A program made the translations under genes and the position numbers. Shown here one piece after another: positions 1 to 5,080 of a stretch of DNA of 8,677 nt (within the stretch, counting starts at the first letter, position 1; each line of letters begins with the position of its first letter). The notes under the pieces were generated by a model that did no database searches, was not told where the DNA came from, and worked only from the letters and a program-made list of their open reading frames with translations. The DNA comes from Candidatus Portnoybacteria bacterium CG_4_10_14_0_2_um_filter_44_20 (lineage in GTDB: Bacteria > Patescibacteriota > Minisyncoccia > Portnoybacterales > GCA-002795985), in NCBI GenBank assembly GCA_002792395.1, contig PFOG01000018.1, positions 1 through 8,677 on the forward strand, read 5' to 3'.

Positions 1-291
1 GCCAGATTTCTTGAAAACAACAATATTATGTTCTCGGGCAACCGCCTCGGGGATAATCTCCAAGGTTCCGCGCGGAATGACTTCTTTTTCGAGGCTAACA
101 AAAGGAATTCCCAGAATATAAGCCTGCAACCTCGCCAGGTCGGCCGGCTTTACTGTTCCCTGTCCGACCAAAACCTCACCCAGCCGCTGCTGTTTCCGCT
201 TAGCTTCAGATTCCGCCTTGGCAAGCTGAGATTCGGTCGCCAAACCGGCATCTAACAAAAACGCTTTAAGTTGTTGGTCAGATACGCGCAT
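1..291 (-). CDS. pilB: PilB/GspE-type assembly ATPase, N-terminal part (partial)
   Basis: The first 97 codons read from an ATG at 291 down to base 1 without a stop, so the gene continues beyond the window. The translation starts MRVSDQQLKAFLLDAGLA and contains RLGEVLVGQG, a short helical stretch, then LGIPFVSLEKEVIP and IIPEAVAREHNIVVFKK. This is the pattern of the GspE/PilB/MshE N-terminal domain (often called MshEN or T2SSE_N), which precedes the hexameric ATPase core that powers type IV pilus extension or type II secretion. The Walker motifs lie outside the window, so PilB versus GspE cannot be decided; PilB is likelier in small-genome bacteria (inference). No good SD precedes the ATG. It is the third gene of a same-strand run after the kinase and response regulator, 74 bp downstream of the latter, with a heptamer repeat in the gap. 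Confidence 0.82.
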   Translation of the reverse strand, partial: MRVSDQQLKAFLLDAGLATESQLAKAESEAKRKQQRLGEVLVGQGTVKPADLARLQAYILGIPFVSLEKEVIPRGTLEIIPEAVAREHNIVVFKKSG

Positions 292-293
292 CT

Positions 294-363
294 ATCTGCT
301 TACCGCTTACGGACTATGGACTACCGCAATAGCCGTAGTCGGTTAGCCGTAGTCGGTAGTCAA
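294..363. repeat. Degenerate heptamer tandem repeat
   Basis: The gap between the response regulator and pilB can be cut into ten successive 7-base units on the plus strand: ATCTGCT, TACCGCT, TACGGAC, TATGGAC, TACCGCA, ATAGCCG, TAGTCGG, TTAGCCG, TAGTCGG, TAGTCAA. Most begin with TA. Within this a perfect 14-bp tandem duplication lies at 330-343 and 344-357. GACTACCG near 319-326 is also the reverse complement of CGGTAGTC at 354-361, so a hairpin is possible. The phase of seven is seen directly; its function is unknown. It fills almost all of the 5' leader of pilB. Confidence 0.7.
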
Positions 364-365
364 AT

Positions 366-734
366 TTATTTCTCTAACATCTTTTTTATCTTTTCAACCA
401 CTTCGCGTAACTCATAATTTGCCTTAACCAAGTAAGTGGTCGCGCCAAGTTCCAAGACCCTTTCTACGTCGAAAGTTCCCTCCAGGTTAGTCAAAATCAT
501 AACCGGGATGTCCTTTGTTTCCTCGTCTTCCCTCATTTTCTTCAAAACCGTAAAGCCATCCATTTTGGGCAAAATGAGGTCCAGTAAAACCAAATCGGGC
601 TTTTCGAGCTTGATCAACTCTAATCCGGCGACTCCGTCAAAAGCCGCCTTAACGTCGTATCCTTCTTTCCGCAAAACGTCACACAGGGTTTTTTGGAGCG
701 TCGGCTCATCTTCAACAAATATAATTTTAGTCAT
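366..734 (-). CDS. Receiver-only response regulator (CheY-like)
   Basis: A 122-aa single-domain receiver with no DNA-binding or output domain. Family landmarks are all present: the acidic pocket at E8-D9 (FVEDE), the phosphoacceptor D52 (LLDLILPKMDG), the conserved T82 (MILTN) and the switch lysine K104 (YLVKA). It should accept a phosphoryl group from a histidine kinase and act by protein contact. Its obvious partner is the kinase encoded 97 bp upstream on the same strand, and the pilB-like gene follows, so a role in pilus or motility control is plausible but inferred. The ATG at 734-732 has no recognisable SD. The upstream gap holds an 11-bp-stem hairpin that could set the kinase-to-regulator expression ratio. 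Confidence 0.93.
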   Translation of the reverse strand: MTKIIFVEDEPTLQKTLCDVLRKEGYDVKAAFDGVAGLELIKLEKPDLVLLDLILPKMDGFTVLKKMREDEETKDIPVMILTNLEGTFDVERVLELGATTYLVKANYELREVVEKIKKMLEK

Positions 735-761
735 ATTTTAGAACGTTCACGAAAACACGAA

Positions 762-799
762 TTTAAACAATAGATAGGAAAATCCATATATTGTTTAAA
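762..799. other. Long inverted repeat between kinase and regulator genes
   Basis: TTTAAACAATA (762-772) and TATTGTTTAAA (789-799) are perfect 11-bp complements. Inside the 16-nt spacer GGA (777-779) can pair with TCC (783-785), with further pairs across a bulge, so a nearly continuous hairpin forms. It lies 33 nt after the kinase stop and 28 nt before the regulator start in the minus-strand transcript. No clean U-tract follows it, so an RNA-processing or stability element, or an operator, is as likely as a terminator. Confidence 0.6.
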
Positions 800-831
800 C
801 CTCGCGCATTGGTGATTGATAATCTTTTTAA

Positions 832-1782
832 TTATTTAGCAATTGGTATGGTAAACCAGAAATCGCTGCCCTGATTTTCTTTTGAACTAAATCCGATCTT
901 TCCCCCCAGGGCGTCAACTATTCCCTTGGCGATAAACAAACCAAGGCCAGTGCCCTCTGTCTGATATTTTCTAACATTATCACTGCGAAAAAACTTTTGG
1001 AAAACATCCGCCTTCTGATGCTCGGGGATGCCAACTCCGTTATCATGGACCTCGCATTTCAAAAAATTTCCGAACCGGCCTAATTTTATTTTAACCGCGC
1101 CACCATCGTTAGAATATTTAACAGCATTGTCTACCAAGTTTTGAAGCGCCAACCGAACTCTCTCGGCATCAGCCCAGCCCTCGGGCACCCCCCCCTCGAC
1201 CTCAAAGCCCAAACTGACTCCGCCATCTCTGGCGATAGGTGTTATTTCGGCTATGAGGTCGCGAATCATGTCATCTAGAGAAAACTTTCCTGGTCTCATG
1301 TCCAAGCGTCCCTGCTCAATTCGGGAAACATCCAACAAATCGTTGACCAGCCGAATCATTCGATTATTGCTGGTCTTCATAATTTCAAAGTATTCTTTTT
1401 GTTTCTGGTCCAACTTCTGCCACCGCTCGTCCATTAGCAAATTAAGCGACCACTTCACCGCCGACAACGGCGTTCGCAATTGGTGCGAAGTAATGCTGAC
1501 AAACTCCGACTTCATCCGGTTGGCCTCCGCCAAATAAACAAAGCCGCTAATAATAAAATGGCCGACAATAAAAATAATTCCAGTTGCTATAATCACAATT
1601 AGGGCCACGATCTCCGGCTGGTCTACAAAGAAATAGGCGATAAGATAAGTTCCCAGCATCGTGCCAATCGTAACAACACCCATGACAATCGTTAGAAACG
1701 CTGGGCACTGCCAAAGGCCTAGATTATACTGCCGGCACTGCGAAATTGGGTTTAATTGTGATAGAATATCTTTAGAGGCCAC
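832..1782 (-). CDS. Membrane sensor histidine kinase with very short extracytoplasmic loop
   Basis: A 316-aa protein. Residues about 28-53 and 58-84 are two membrane segments joined by only a few residues (VDQPE), so there is no real extracellular sensor domain. The HisKA domain has the phosphorylated H100 in FVSITSHQLRTPLSAVKW. The HATPase_c domain has an N box (LQNLVDNAVKYS, from about 213), a G1 box (DNGVGIP, 247-253), an F box (FQKFF) and a G2 box (GTGLGL, 277-282), so all catalytic motifs are intact. Before TM1 there is a two-cysteine stretch, SQCRQYNLGLWQCPAF, that may sense or anchor. The start is GTG at 1782; an in-frame TGA 15 bases upstream, at the edge of a repeat, excludes a longer form. 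No SD is seen. It heads a same-strand run with the response regulator and pilB. An extended -10 lies about 120 bp upstream. Confidence 0.93.
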   Translation of the reverse strand: MASKDILSQLNPISQCRQYNLGLWQCPAFLTIVMGVVTIGTMLGTYLIAYFFVDQPEIVALIVIIATGIIFIVGHFIISGFVYLAEANRMKSEFVSITSHQLRTPLSAVKWSLNLLMDERWQKLDQKQKEYFEIMKTSNNRMIRLVNDLLDVSRIEQGRLDMRPGKFSLDDMIRDLIAEITPIARDGGVSLGFEVEGGVPEGWADAERVRLALQNLVDNAVKYSNDGGAVKIKLGRFGNFLKCEVHDNGVGIPEHQKADVFQKFFRSDNVRKYQTEGTGLGLFIAKGIVDALGGKIGFSSKENQGSDFWFTIPIAK

Positions 1783-1795
1783 GGGAGGGCTTGAC

Positions 1796-1867
1796 TGTCA
1801 TTCCCGCGAAGGCGGGAATCCAGTAAATTAAACATGCTATAGATTCCGGGTCAAGCCCGGAATGACA
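1796..1867. repeat. Double-hairpin palindromic element with ~9-bp terminal inverted repeats (dRS3/REP/MITE-like)
   Basis: Terminal repeats TGTCATTCC (1796-1804) and GGAATGACA (1859-1867) bracket two perfect hairpins. The first is ATTCCCGC-GAAG-GCGGGAAT (1800-1819) and the second ATTCCGGG-TCAAG-CCCGGAAT (1843-1863). GGGCTTGAC (1787-1795), just outside, is the reverse complement of 1850-1858. The first hairpin fits ATTCCC-N8-GGGAAT, the consensus I recall for Neisseria dRS3 repeats; similar sequences are common in many genomes. It sits in the leader of the kinase gene, ending 14 bases before its GTG start. Confidence 0.82.
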
Positions 1868-1898
1868 AAATGAAAAACTGTGGATTCCTTGTCTATTT

Positions 1899-1904
1899 AT
1901 TATA
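1899..1904 (-). promoter_or_regulatory. Extended -10 promoter for the kinase gene
   Basis: On the minus strand TGATATAAT is a perfect extended -10 (TG-N-TATAAT). At an 18-bp spacing TTATCG gives only a weak -35. Transcription would start near 1892, leaving a leader of about 110 nt that carries the whole double-hairpin repeat. It is divergent from the promoter at 1964-1972. Confidence 0.55.
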
Positions 1905-1963
1905 TCACAAATCGCCCCGTGACGATAAGCCAGATTTCCACAGCCCGCAAAAAGCGTCTGTTA

Positions 1964-1986
1964 TGGTATAATCAAGAAGGAGGGCT
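1964..1986 (+). promoter_or_regulatory. Extended -10 promoter plus strong SD for the plus-strand block
   Basis: TGGTATAAT (1964-1972) is a perfect extended -10 with no clear -35. AAGGAGG (1977-1983) follows, only 3 nt before the ATG at 1987. With a start site about 7 nt after the -10, the mRNA would begin at or inside the SD, giving a nearly leaderless transcript. The SD is strong, unlike most intact genes here. Confidence 0.6.
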
Positions 1987-2130
1987 ATGAAAATTTCAAC
2001 GGCGCAAAAAATCAGCTGGATAATAATGCGGTTTTTAAACTGCTTCTTTTTCAAATTCCGCGTTGTCGGCCGGGGAAATATCGGGCATTCTGCCAGCCCC
2101 AAAAAAATTGAATTACTAAATAATGATTAA
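1987..2130 (+). pseudogene. Truncated PlsC-like acyltransferase start (47-codon remnant or leader ORF)
   Basis: An ATG with the SD AAGGAGG opens a 47-aa frame. Its first 32 residues (MKISTAQKISWIIMRFLNCF and on to GNI) match the first 32 residues of the acyltransferase at 3478 in 24 positions; at DNA level 83 of 96 bases agree. Homology stops at about 2082, before the HX4D catalytic motif, and 15 unrelated residues follow. The last codons (GAT TAA) overlap the ATG of the PLP enzyme by 8 bases, so translation of the remnant could couple to that gene. I call it a broken paralogue; an internal deletion is possible, because the AAAAAATTG stretch near its end weakly resembles the 3' end of the intact gene. 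It may now serve as a leader ORF for the PLP enzyme. Confidence 0.7.
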
Positions 2131-3442
2131 AACTCAGAAAATAAAAAGGTTTTTTCCGGCAATAAACTCAGGAAGAACCGTTTCAAATAACGCGGCGAGC
2201 ACGCAGGTTCCGATTCAATTGTTAAGTTTATTGAAAGAACTTGTTGTGCAATATGACAACGTTCACAGGGGACAATCCGTTGCTTCATTGTCGACTACCG
2301 AGAAATTCGAGGCCGCTTATGATACTATCGCGCAATTTATCAATGCTCCATCAAAAAGAAATATTATCTTATATAGGAATACCACCGAGGCGATTAATTC
2401 GGTCATGTATTCTTTAATGACTGAATTCAAAGACGGTGACAATGTGGTTACAACGCTTATGGAGCACAATTCAAACTATGTGCCTTGGTATGGATTGTGC
2501 AAAGAGATACTCCCGAAGTTTGACGTCAATGTAGAATACAGGCTTGCAAGGTTTGACAAGGAAACAGGAGAACTCGATCTGGCTCATCTTAAATCCTTGG
2601 TGGATGAAAGGACTAAATTGATATGCTGCACGGGCGCGTCTAATTTTTTGGGAACGAAAAATCCGATAGAAAAGGTGAGAGAGATCGCCCATTCAAGCGG
2701 TTATACGCAACCAAACGGCGAGAAAAAATCTTATCTTCTGATTGACGGCGCCCAGACAGTGCCGAACATGTTTATTGACGCCAGGAAATTAGACATAGAT
2801 TTTCTCGTTTGGTCTTTTCATAAAATGCTTGCCCCTTTTGGCGTTGGCGCCCTGTCCGCAAGAGAAGAGTTGCTTGAAAGAATGAGGCCGTTTCTTTACG
2901 GAGGAGATATGATCGCGGAAGGAAAGGTCACTCCGGAAAAAGTGGAATACAACACGCTTCCCTGGAAATTTACAGCCGGGACCCCAAACATTTTAGGGAC
3001 AATCCTTTCTGCCCAAGCTATAAGATTATTAATAGACTTTTCTTTGAACCCCGGGCAATATAAGTATTTTATGACTGATAAAAAATTGGAAAGCTCGGAT
3101 GTGGAAAAAGCAATGAATAACATAGAACATCACGAGAAAATTCTAATAGGCGAGGCGCTAAAAATATTAGGGGAAATACCAACAATAAAGATCTATGGCC
3201 CCCAAAATCCCGAAAACAGAACTTCTCTAATCGCCTTCACGTGCAAAAACAAAAGCCCGTTTAAAATTTCTGAAGAATTAAGCGAATTAGGCATAGAATC
3301 CCGAGCTGGCTGCCATTGCGCGACATTAGCGCATCATTATTATGAACTAGATCCTCCCGCCAGCTGCCGGCTAAGTTTTTACATATATAACGATCTTAAA
3401 GATGTAAGAAAAGCGTGCCTGGCCGTTAAAAAGTGTGTCTAG
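2123..3442 (+). CDS. Class V PLP enzyme, SufS/CsdA-like cysteine desulfurase family
   Basis: A 439-aa protein of the group II cysteine desulfurase/class V aminotransferase family. Landmarks: NNAASTQVP near the N-terminus, NVHRG (46-50), NTTEA (86-90, phosphate binding), MEHNSNYVPW with H115 stacking on PLP, DGAQTVP with D208 and Q211, the Schiff-base lysine K234 in SFHKMLAPFGVGAL, the cysteine loop RAGCHCA with C399 as predicted persulfide cysteine, and R416 in CRLSFYIYN for the substrate carboxylate. These predict sulfur removal from cysteine with alanine release. It is longer than typical SufS (about 405 aa) because of an insert around 305-333. The loop has GCHC where SufS usually has GHHC. 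No SufE/SufU or scaffold gene is next to it, so the sulfur acceptor is unknown. The ATG has no SD but overlaps the upstream remnant ORF; the acyltransferase follows within 36 bp. Confidence 0.86.
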   Translation: MIKTQKIKRFFPAINSGRTVSNNAASTQVPIQLLSLLKELVVQYDNVHRGQSVASLSTTEKFEAAYDTIAQFINAPSKRNIILYRNTTEAINSVMYSLMTEFKDGDNVVTTLMEHNSNYVPWYGLCKEILPKFDVNVEYRLARFDKETGELDLAHLKSLVDERTKLICCTGASNFLGTKNPIEKVREIAHSSGYTQPNGEKKSYLLIDGAQTVPNMFIDARKLDIDFLVWSFHKMLAPFGVGALSAREELLERMRPFLYGGDMIAEGKVTPEKVEYNTLPWKFTAGTPNILGTILSAQAIRLLIDFSLNPGQYKYFMTDKKLESSDVEKAMNNIEHHEKILIGEALKILGEIPTIKIYGPQNPENRTSLIAFTCKNKSPFKISEELSELGIESRAGCHCATLAHHYYELDPPASCRLSFYIYNDLKDVRKACLAVKKCV

Positions 3443-3477
3443 ACTGATAATAAAACGGCTTTTTAAAAAAAATGATT

Positions 3478-3573
3478 ATGACAATTTCAAGTGCCCAAAA
3501 AATCAGCTGGTTAATAATGCGGCTTCTAAACTGCTGCTTTTTCAAATTCCGTGTTATCGGCCAGGAAAACATC
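3478..3573 (+). repeat. Second copy of the 96-bp acyltransferase 5' repeat
   Basis: This segment is the direct repeat partner of 1987-2082, 1491 bp apart, with 13 mismatches in 96 bases. The repeat begins exactly at the ATG in both copies and upstream sequences are unrelated. Eight of the 32 encoded residues differ, mostly conservatively, so this is not a very recent duplication. Confidence 0.85.
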
Positions 3574-4101
3574 GACCAGCTCAAGGGCGGACCGCTGATC
3601 ATCGCCTGCAACCACAAGAGCTTCTGGGACAATTTTTTTCTGGACTACGCTTTCACGTTTACCTTTCCGCCCTTTAGATATATCGCCGCTGACTGGATTT
3701 TTAAAAAGTGGTGGAAGGTTTTTGTCGTTATTCTTGGCGGATTTCCGGTTCTCAAAGGACAGGGACTTGAAGTTTCTCTCAAAACCCCACTCAAAATACT
3801 GAACGAAAACGGCATTATCATAATTTATCCGGAAGGAAAAATTATCAGCGAGGACGATAAAATCGGCGAGGCCAAAAGGGGAATCGGCGCCCTAAGCCTT
3901 TGGAGCAACGCGCCGATTCTGCCGGTCGCGCTTAAGGGAACACGGGGTATGCGCCGCCGAAAGAAGGTTGAAGTAATCTTCGGCCAGCCGTTTTTCGCCA
4001 AAGACATGATAACCCCCACCGCCCCGAATCCAACCATCGAAGATTTCGACAAAGTCAGCGAGGCCGTAATGGAGAAAATCAAAAAATTGTATTTTTCGTA
4101 G
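3478..4101 (+). CDS. plsC: 1-acylglycerol-3-phosphate O-acyltransferase-like (PlsC family)
   Basis: A 207-aa protein of the PlsC/LPLAT family, which transfers acyl chains to lysophosphatidic acid or related acceptors at the cytoplasmic membrane. Motif I is NHKSFWD with H46 and D51 (HX4D). GGFPVLKG stands for motif II, IIYPEGKI (about 115-122) for motif III with lysine where Thr is usual in FPEGT, and APILPVAL for motif IV. The hydrophobic N-terminal helix (WLIMRLLNCCFFKF) probably associates with the membrane. I place the start at 3478 because the homology with the truncated copy begins there; an ATG at 3472 in the same frame adds two residues. No SD is visible, and the gene probably shares the transcript of the PLP enzyme 35 bp upstream. 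A hairpin terminator follows at 4133. The substrate cannot be read from sequence. Confidence 0.9.
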   Translation: MTISSAQKISWLIMRLLNCCFFKFRVIGQENIDQLKGGPLIIACNHKSFWDNFFLDYAFTFTFPPFRYIAADWIFKKWWKVFVVILGGFPVLKGQGLEVSLKTPLKILNENGIIIIYPEGKIISEDDKIGEAKRGIGALSLWSNAPILPVALKGTRGMRRRKKVEVIFGQPFFAKDMITPTAPNPTIEDFDKVSEAVMEKIKKLYFS

Positions 4102-4132
4102 AAATACTCGCATTTGAGAGATAAAGAGAATC

Positions 4133-4161
4133 AAAAAACCCTAGCTATCGCTGGGTTTTTG
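4133..4161. terminator. Bidirectional intrinsic terminator between convergent genes
   Basis: AAAAAACCC-T-AGC / TATC / GCT-GGG-TTTTT forms a stem with a single bulged T, with a T-run on the plus side and an A-run on the other side that becomes a U-run in the minus transcript. It lies 31 bp after the acyltransferase stop and 36 bp after the stop of the convergent nucleotidyltransferase, so it can serve both. Confidence 0.85.
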
Positions 4162-4197
4162 GCATAAGATCGCGCGTGCTCAATATTTAAAATGCCG

Positions 4198-4917
4198 TTA
4201 ATTATCCAAGCGCCACCTTTTTGGCAATGGTCCACCAGATTTTTCATAGATATACCTTACCAGCCTGGAAAGAATGCGCTTCTTGTCCTGAAGATTTTTT
4301 GTTTTGTAAAAACTTTCGACTTGGTCTGAAAATTTCCTATCCAGTCTTTCCAAAATTTTTCTCATCTCATTCGGCTGTCTTAAAAATTCTCCATTCAATT
4401 TAAGAAATAATTCCACAATATTGGTAACCAATAAATGGCTATCGGTGCTAATGGCCAGATGGTCATTATTTTCGATATCGCGCTGAACCTCTCCCCAAAA
4501 ATCGTCTATCGAGTATTTATGCATCAAAATTTCGCTTCTTTTATACTTCGTTTTCAGTTTCAGATTATTTTTGGCAACCGCCTGAATTTTCTCTAACCAC
4601 CCTCCTCTTTTAAAGAGGACCTTGCCATGAGCCAGCATGTGCGAAGTGATTCTCCGCAAATTATTTTTATCTGCCTTAAGATAATTTTCAGCCTCTCCTG
4701 TTGTATTTAAAATAATATCAACACGTATCCCATTCTTTATAAAATTATTTCTAGAAAATTTACCCCTTTTATTCAAAAGAATGTATATATCAACATCTGA
4801 ATATTTATCAAATTTATCTCTTGCCGCGGATCCAAATAGCAAAATGCCCAAGACATTTTTGTCCGGTTTGTATTGTTTCGCTACGTCTTCGCAAATTTTT
4901 TGAACAAATTTTTCCAT
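4198..4917 (-). CDS. Nucleotidyltransferase-fold protein (KNTase/MNT-like) with helical C-terminus
   Basis: A 239-aa protein. Residues 1-75 carry the pol-beta-type nucleotidyltransferase signature: LLFGSAARDKFDKYSDVDIY, with G29-S30, metal-binding D41 and D43, and a third acidic residue D67 in IRVDII. The triad is complete, so it is probably active in transferring a nucleoside monophosphate to a small molecule or protein. Residues about 100-239 are helical and charged, without a clear HEPN RX4-6H motif, resembling the C-terminal helical part of aminoglycoside nucleotidyltransferase-like proteins. The substrate is unknown; antibiotic modification should not be assumed. The gene is markedly AT-rich (17 G+C in 60 bases at 4681-4740). 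Its ATG has no SD and follows a U-rich tract. It has its own promoter inside the upstream hairpin. Confidence 0.85.
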   Translation of the reverse strand: MEKFVQKICEDVAKQYKPDKNVLGILLFGSAARDKFDKYSDVDIYILLNKRGKFSRNNFIKNGIRVDIILNTTGEAENYLKADKNNLRRITSHMLAHGKVLFKRGGWLEKIQAVAKNNLKLKTKYKRSEILMHKYSIDDFWGEVQRDIENNDHLAISTDSHLLVTNIVELFLKLNGEFLRQPNEMRKILERLDRKFSDQVESFYKTKNLQDKKRILSRLVRYIYEKSGGPLPKRWRLDN

Positions 4918-4964
4918 AAAAATAAAATGGGGCTATGGTAAGTATAGCACTTTTCCTTAGCCCC
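4918..4964 (-). terminator. Hairpin and U-rich tail ending the radical SAM/peptide transcript
   Basis: Read on the minus strand, GGGGCTA and TAGCCCC (4964-4958 and 4935-4929) pair. Inside, GG/CC and AAGT/ACTT pair around a GCTAT loop, with A-A mismatches between. ATTTTATTTTT follows at once. This fits an imperfect intrinsic terminator 14 bp after the small peptide stop. It also overlaps the promoter of the next gene. Confidence 0.65.
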
Positions 4965-4969
4965 GTGAA
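4941..4969 (-). promoter_or_regulatory. Promoter of the nucleotidyltransferase gene
   Basis: The minus strand has TTCACG (4969-4964), a 17-bp spacer, then TATACT (4946-4941) preceded by TGC, an extended -10. Transcription would start near 4934, about 17 nt before the ATG at 4917. The -10 sits in the loop region of the terminator hairpin. Confidence 0.6.
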
Positions 4970-4978
4970 TTCGCCGCG

Positions 4979-5080
4979 TTAGTGACAGTTACTGGGTTGC
5001 TGACAGGTACAGAGCACCTTCAGCTTCGGCAGCGGCTTGACCTTGAGGGCCGGCCGCTGTTTAGGTTGCGCCTTCTGCAT
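4979..5080 (-). CDS. Candidate RiPP precursor peptide, 33 aa, three C-terminal cysteines
   Basis: A 33-codon frame that ordinary gene callers may skip. It starts at the ATG at 5080, six bases after the near-ideal SD AAGGAGGTG, and ends in TAA at 4979. Residues 1-19 are MQKAQPKQRPALKVKPLPK; 20-33 are LKVLCTCQQPSNCH. It has seven Lys/Arg and no Asp or Glu, five prolines, and cysteines only at 24, 26 and 32. The start overlaps the end of the radical SAM/SPASM maturase gene by 20 bp, so the two are translationally coupled. Peptides of this size next to SPASM maturases are commonly the substrates (known of the class). The likely core is the last ten or so residues, with Cys thioether links (sactionine or ranthionine type) the obvious guess. 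The short basic part would be the leader. I know of no named family with this sequence. No signal peptide or GG cleavage site is seen. Confidence 0.78.
   Translation of the reverse strand: MQKAQPKQRPALKVKPLPKLKVLCTCQQPSNCH

Noticed and set aside
28..255. Plus-strand 75-codon frame
   Set aside because: It is a shadow of the clear PilB N-terminal domain on the minus strand.
1783..1986. Possible tRNA or riboswitch in the divergent gap
   Set aside because: No T-arm or cloverleaf is visible; the hairpins belong to the palindromic repeat.
1905..2102. Minus-strand 65-codon frame opposite the acyltransferase remnant
   Set aside because: A similar frame lies opposite the intact copy (3426-3632), as expected from the DNA repeat; the plus-strand frame carries the conserved protein.
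2122..3478. Direct repeat AATGATTA at 2122-2129 and 3471-3478 as a target-site duplication around the PLP gene
   Set aside because: Eight AT-rich bases around start codons are expected by chance, and no transposase or terminal inverted repeats accompany them.
4198..4917. MNT half of a HEPN/MNT toxin-antitoxin pair, or an aminoglycoside resistance gene
   Set aside because: No adjacent HEPN gene is present and the protein is larger than a typical MNT antitoxin; nothing in the sequence points to a drug substrate.
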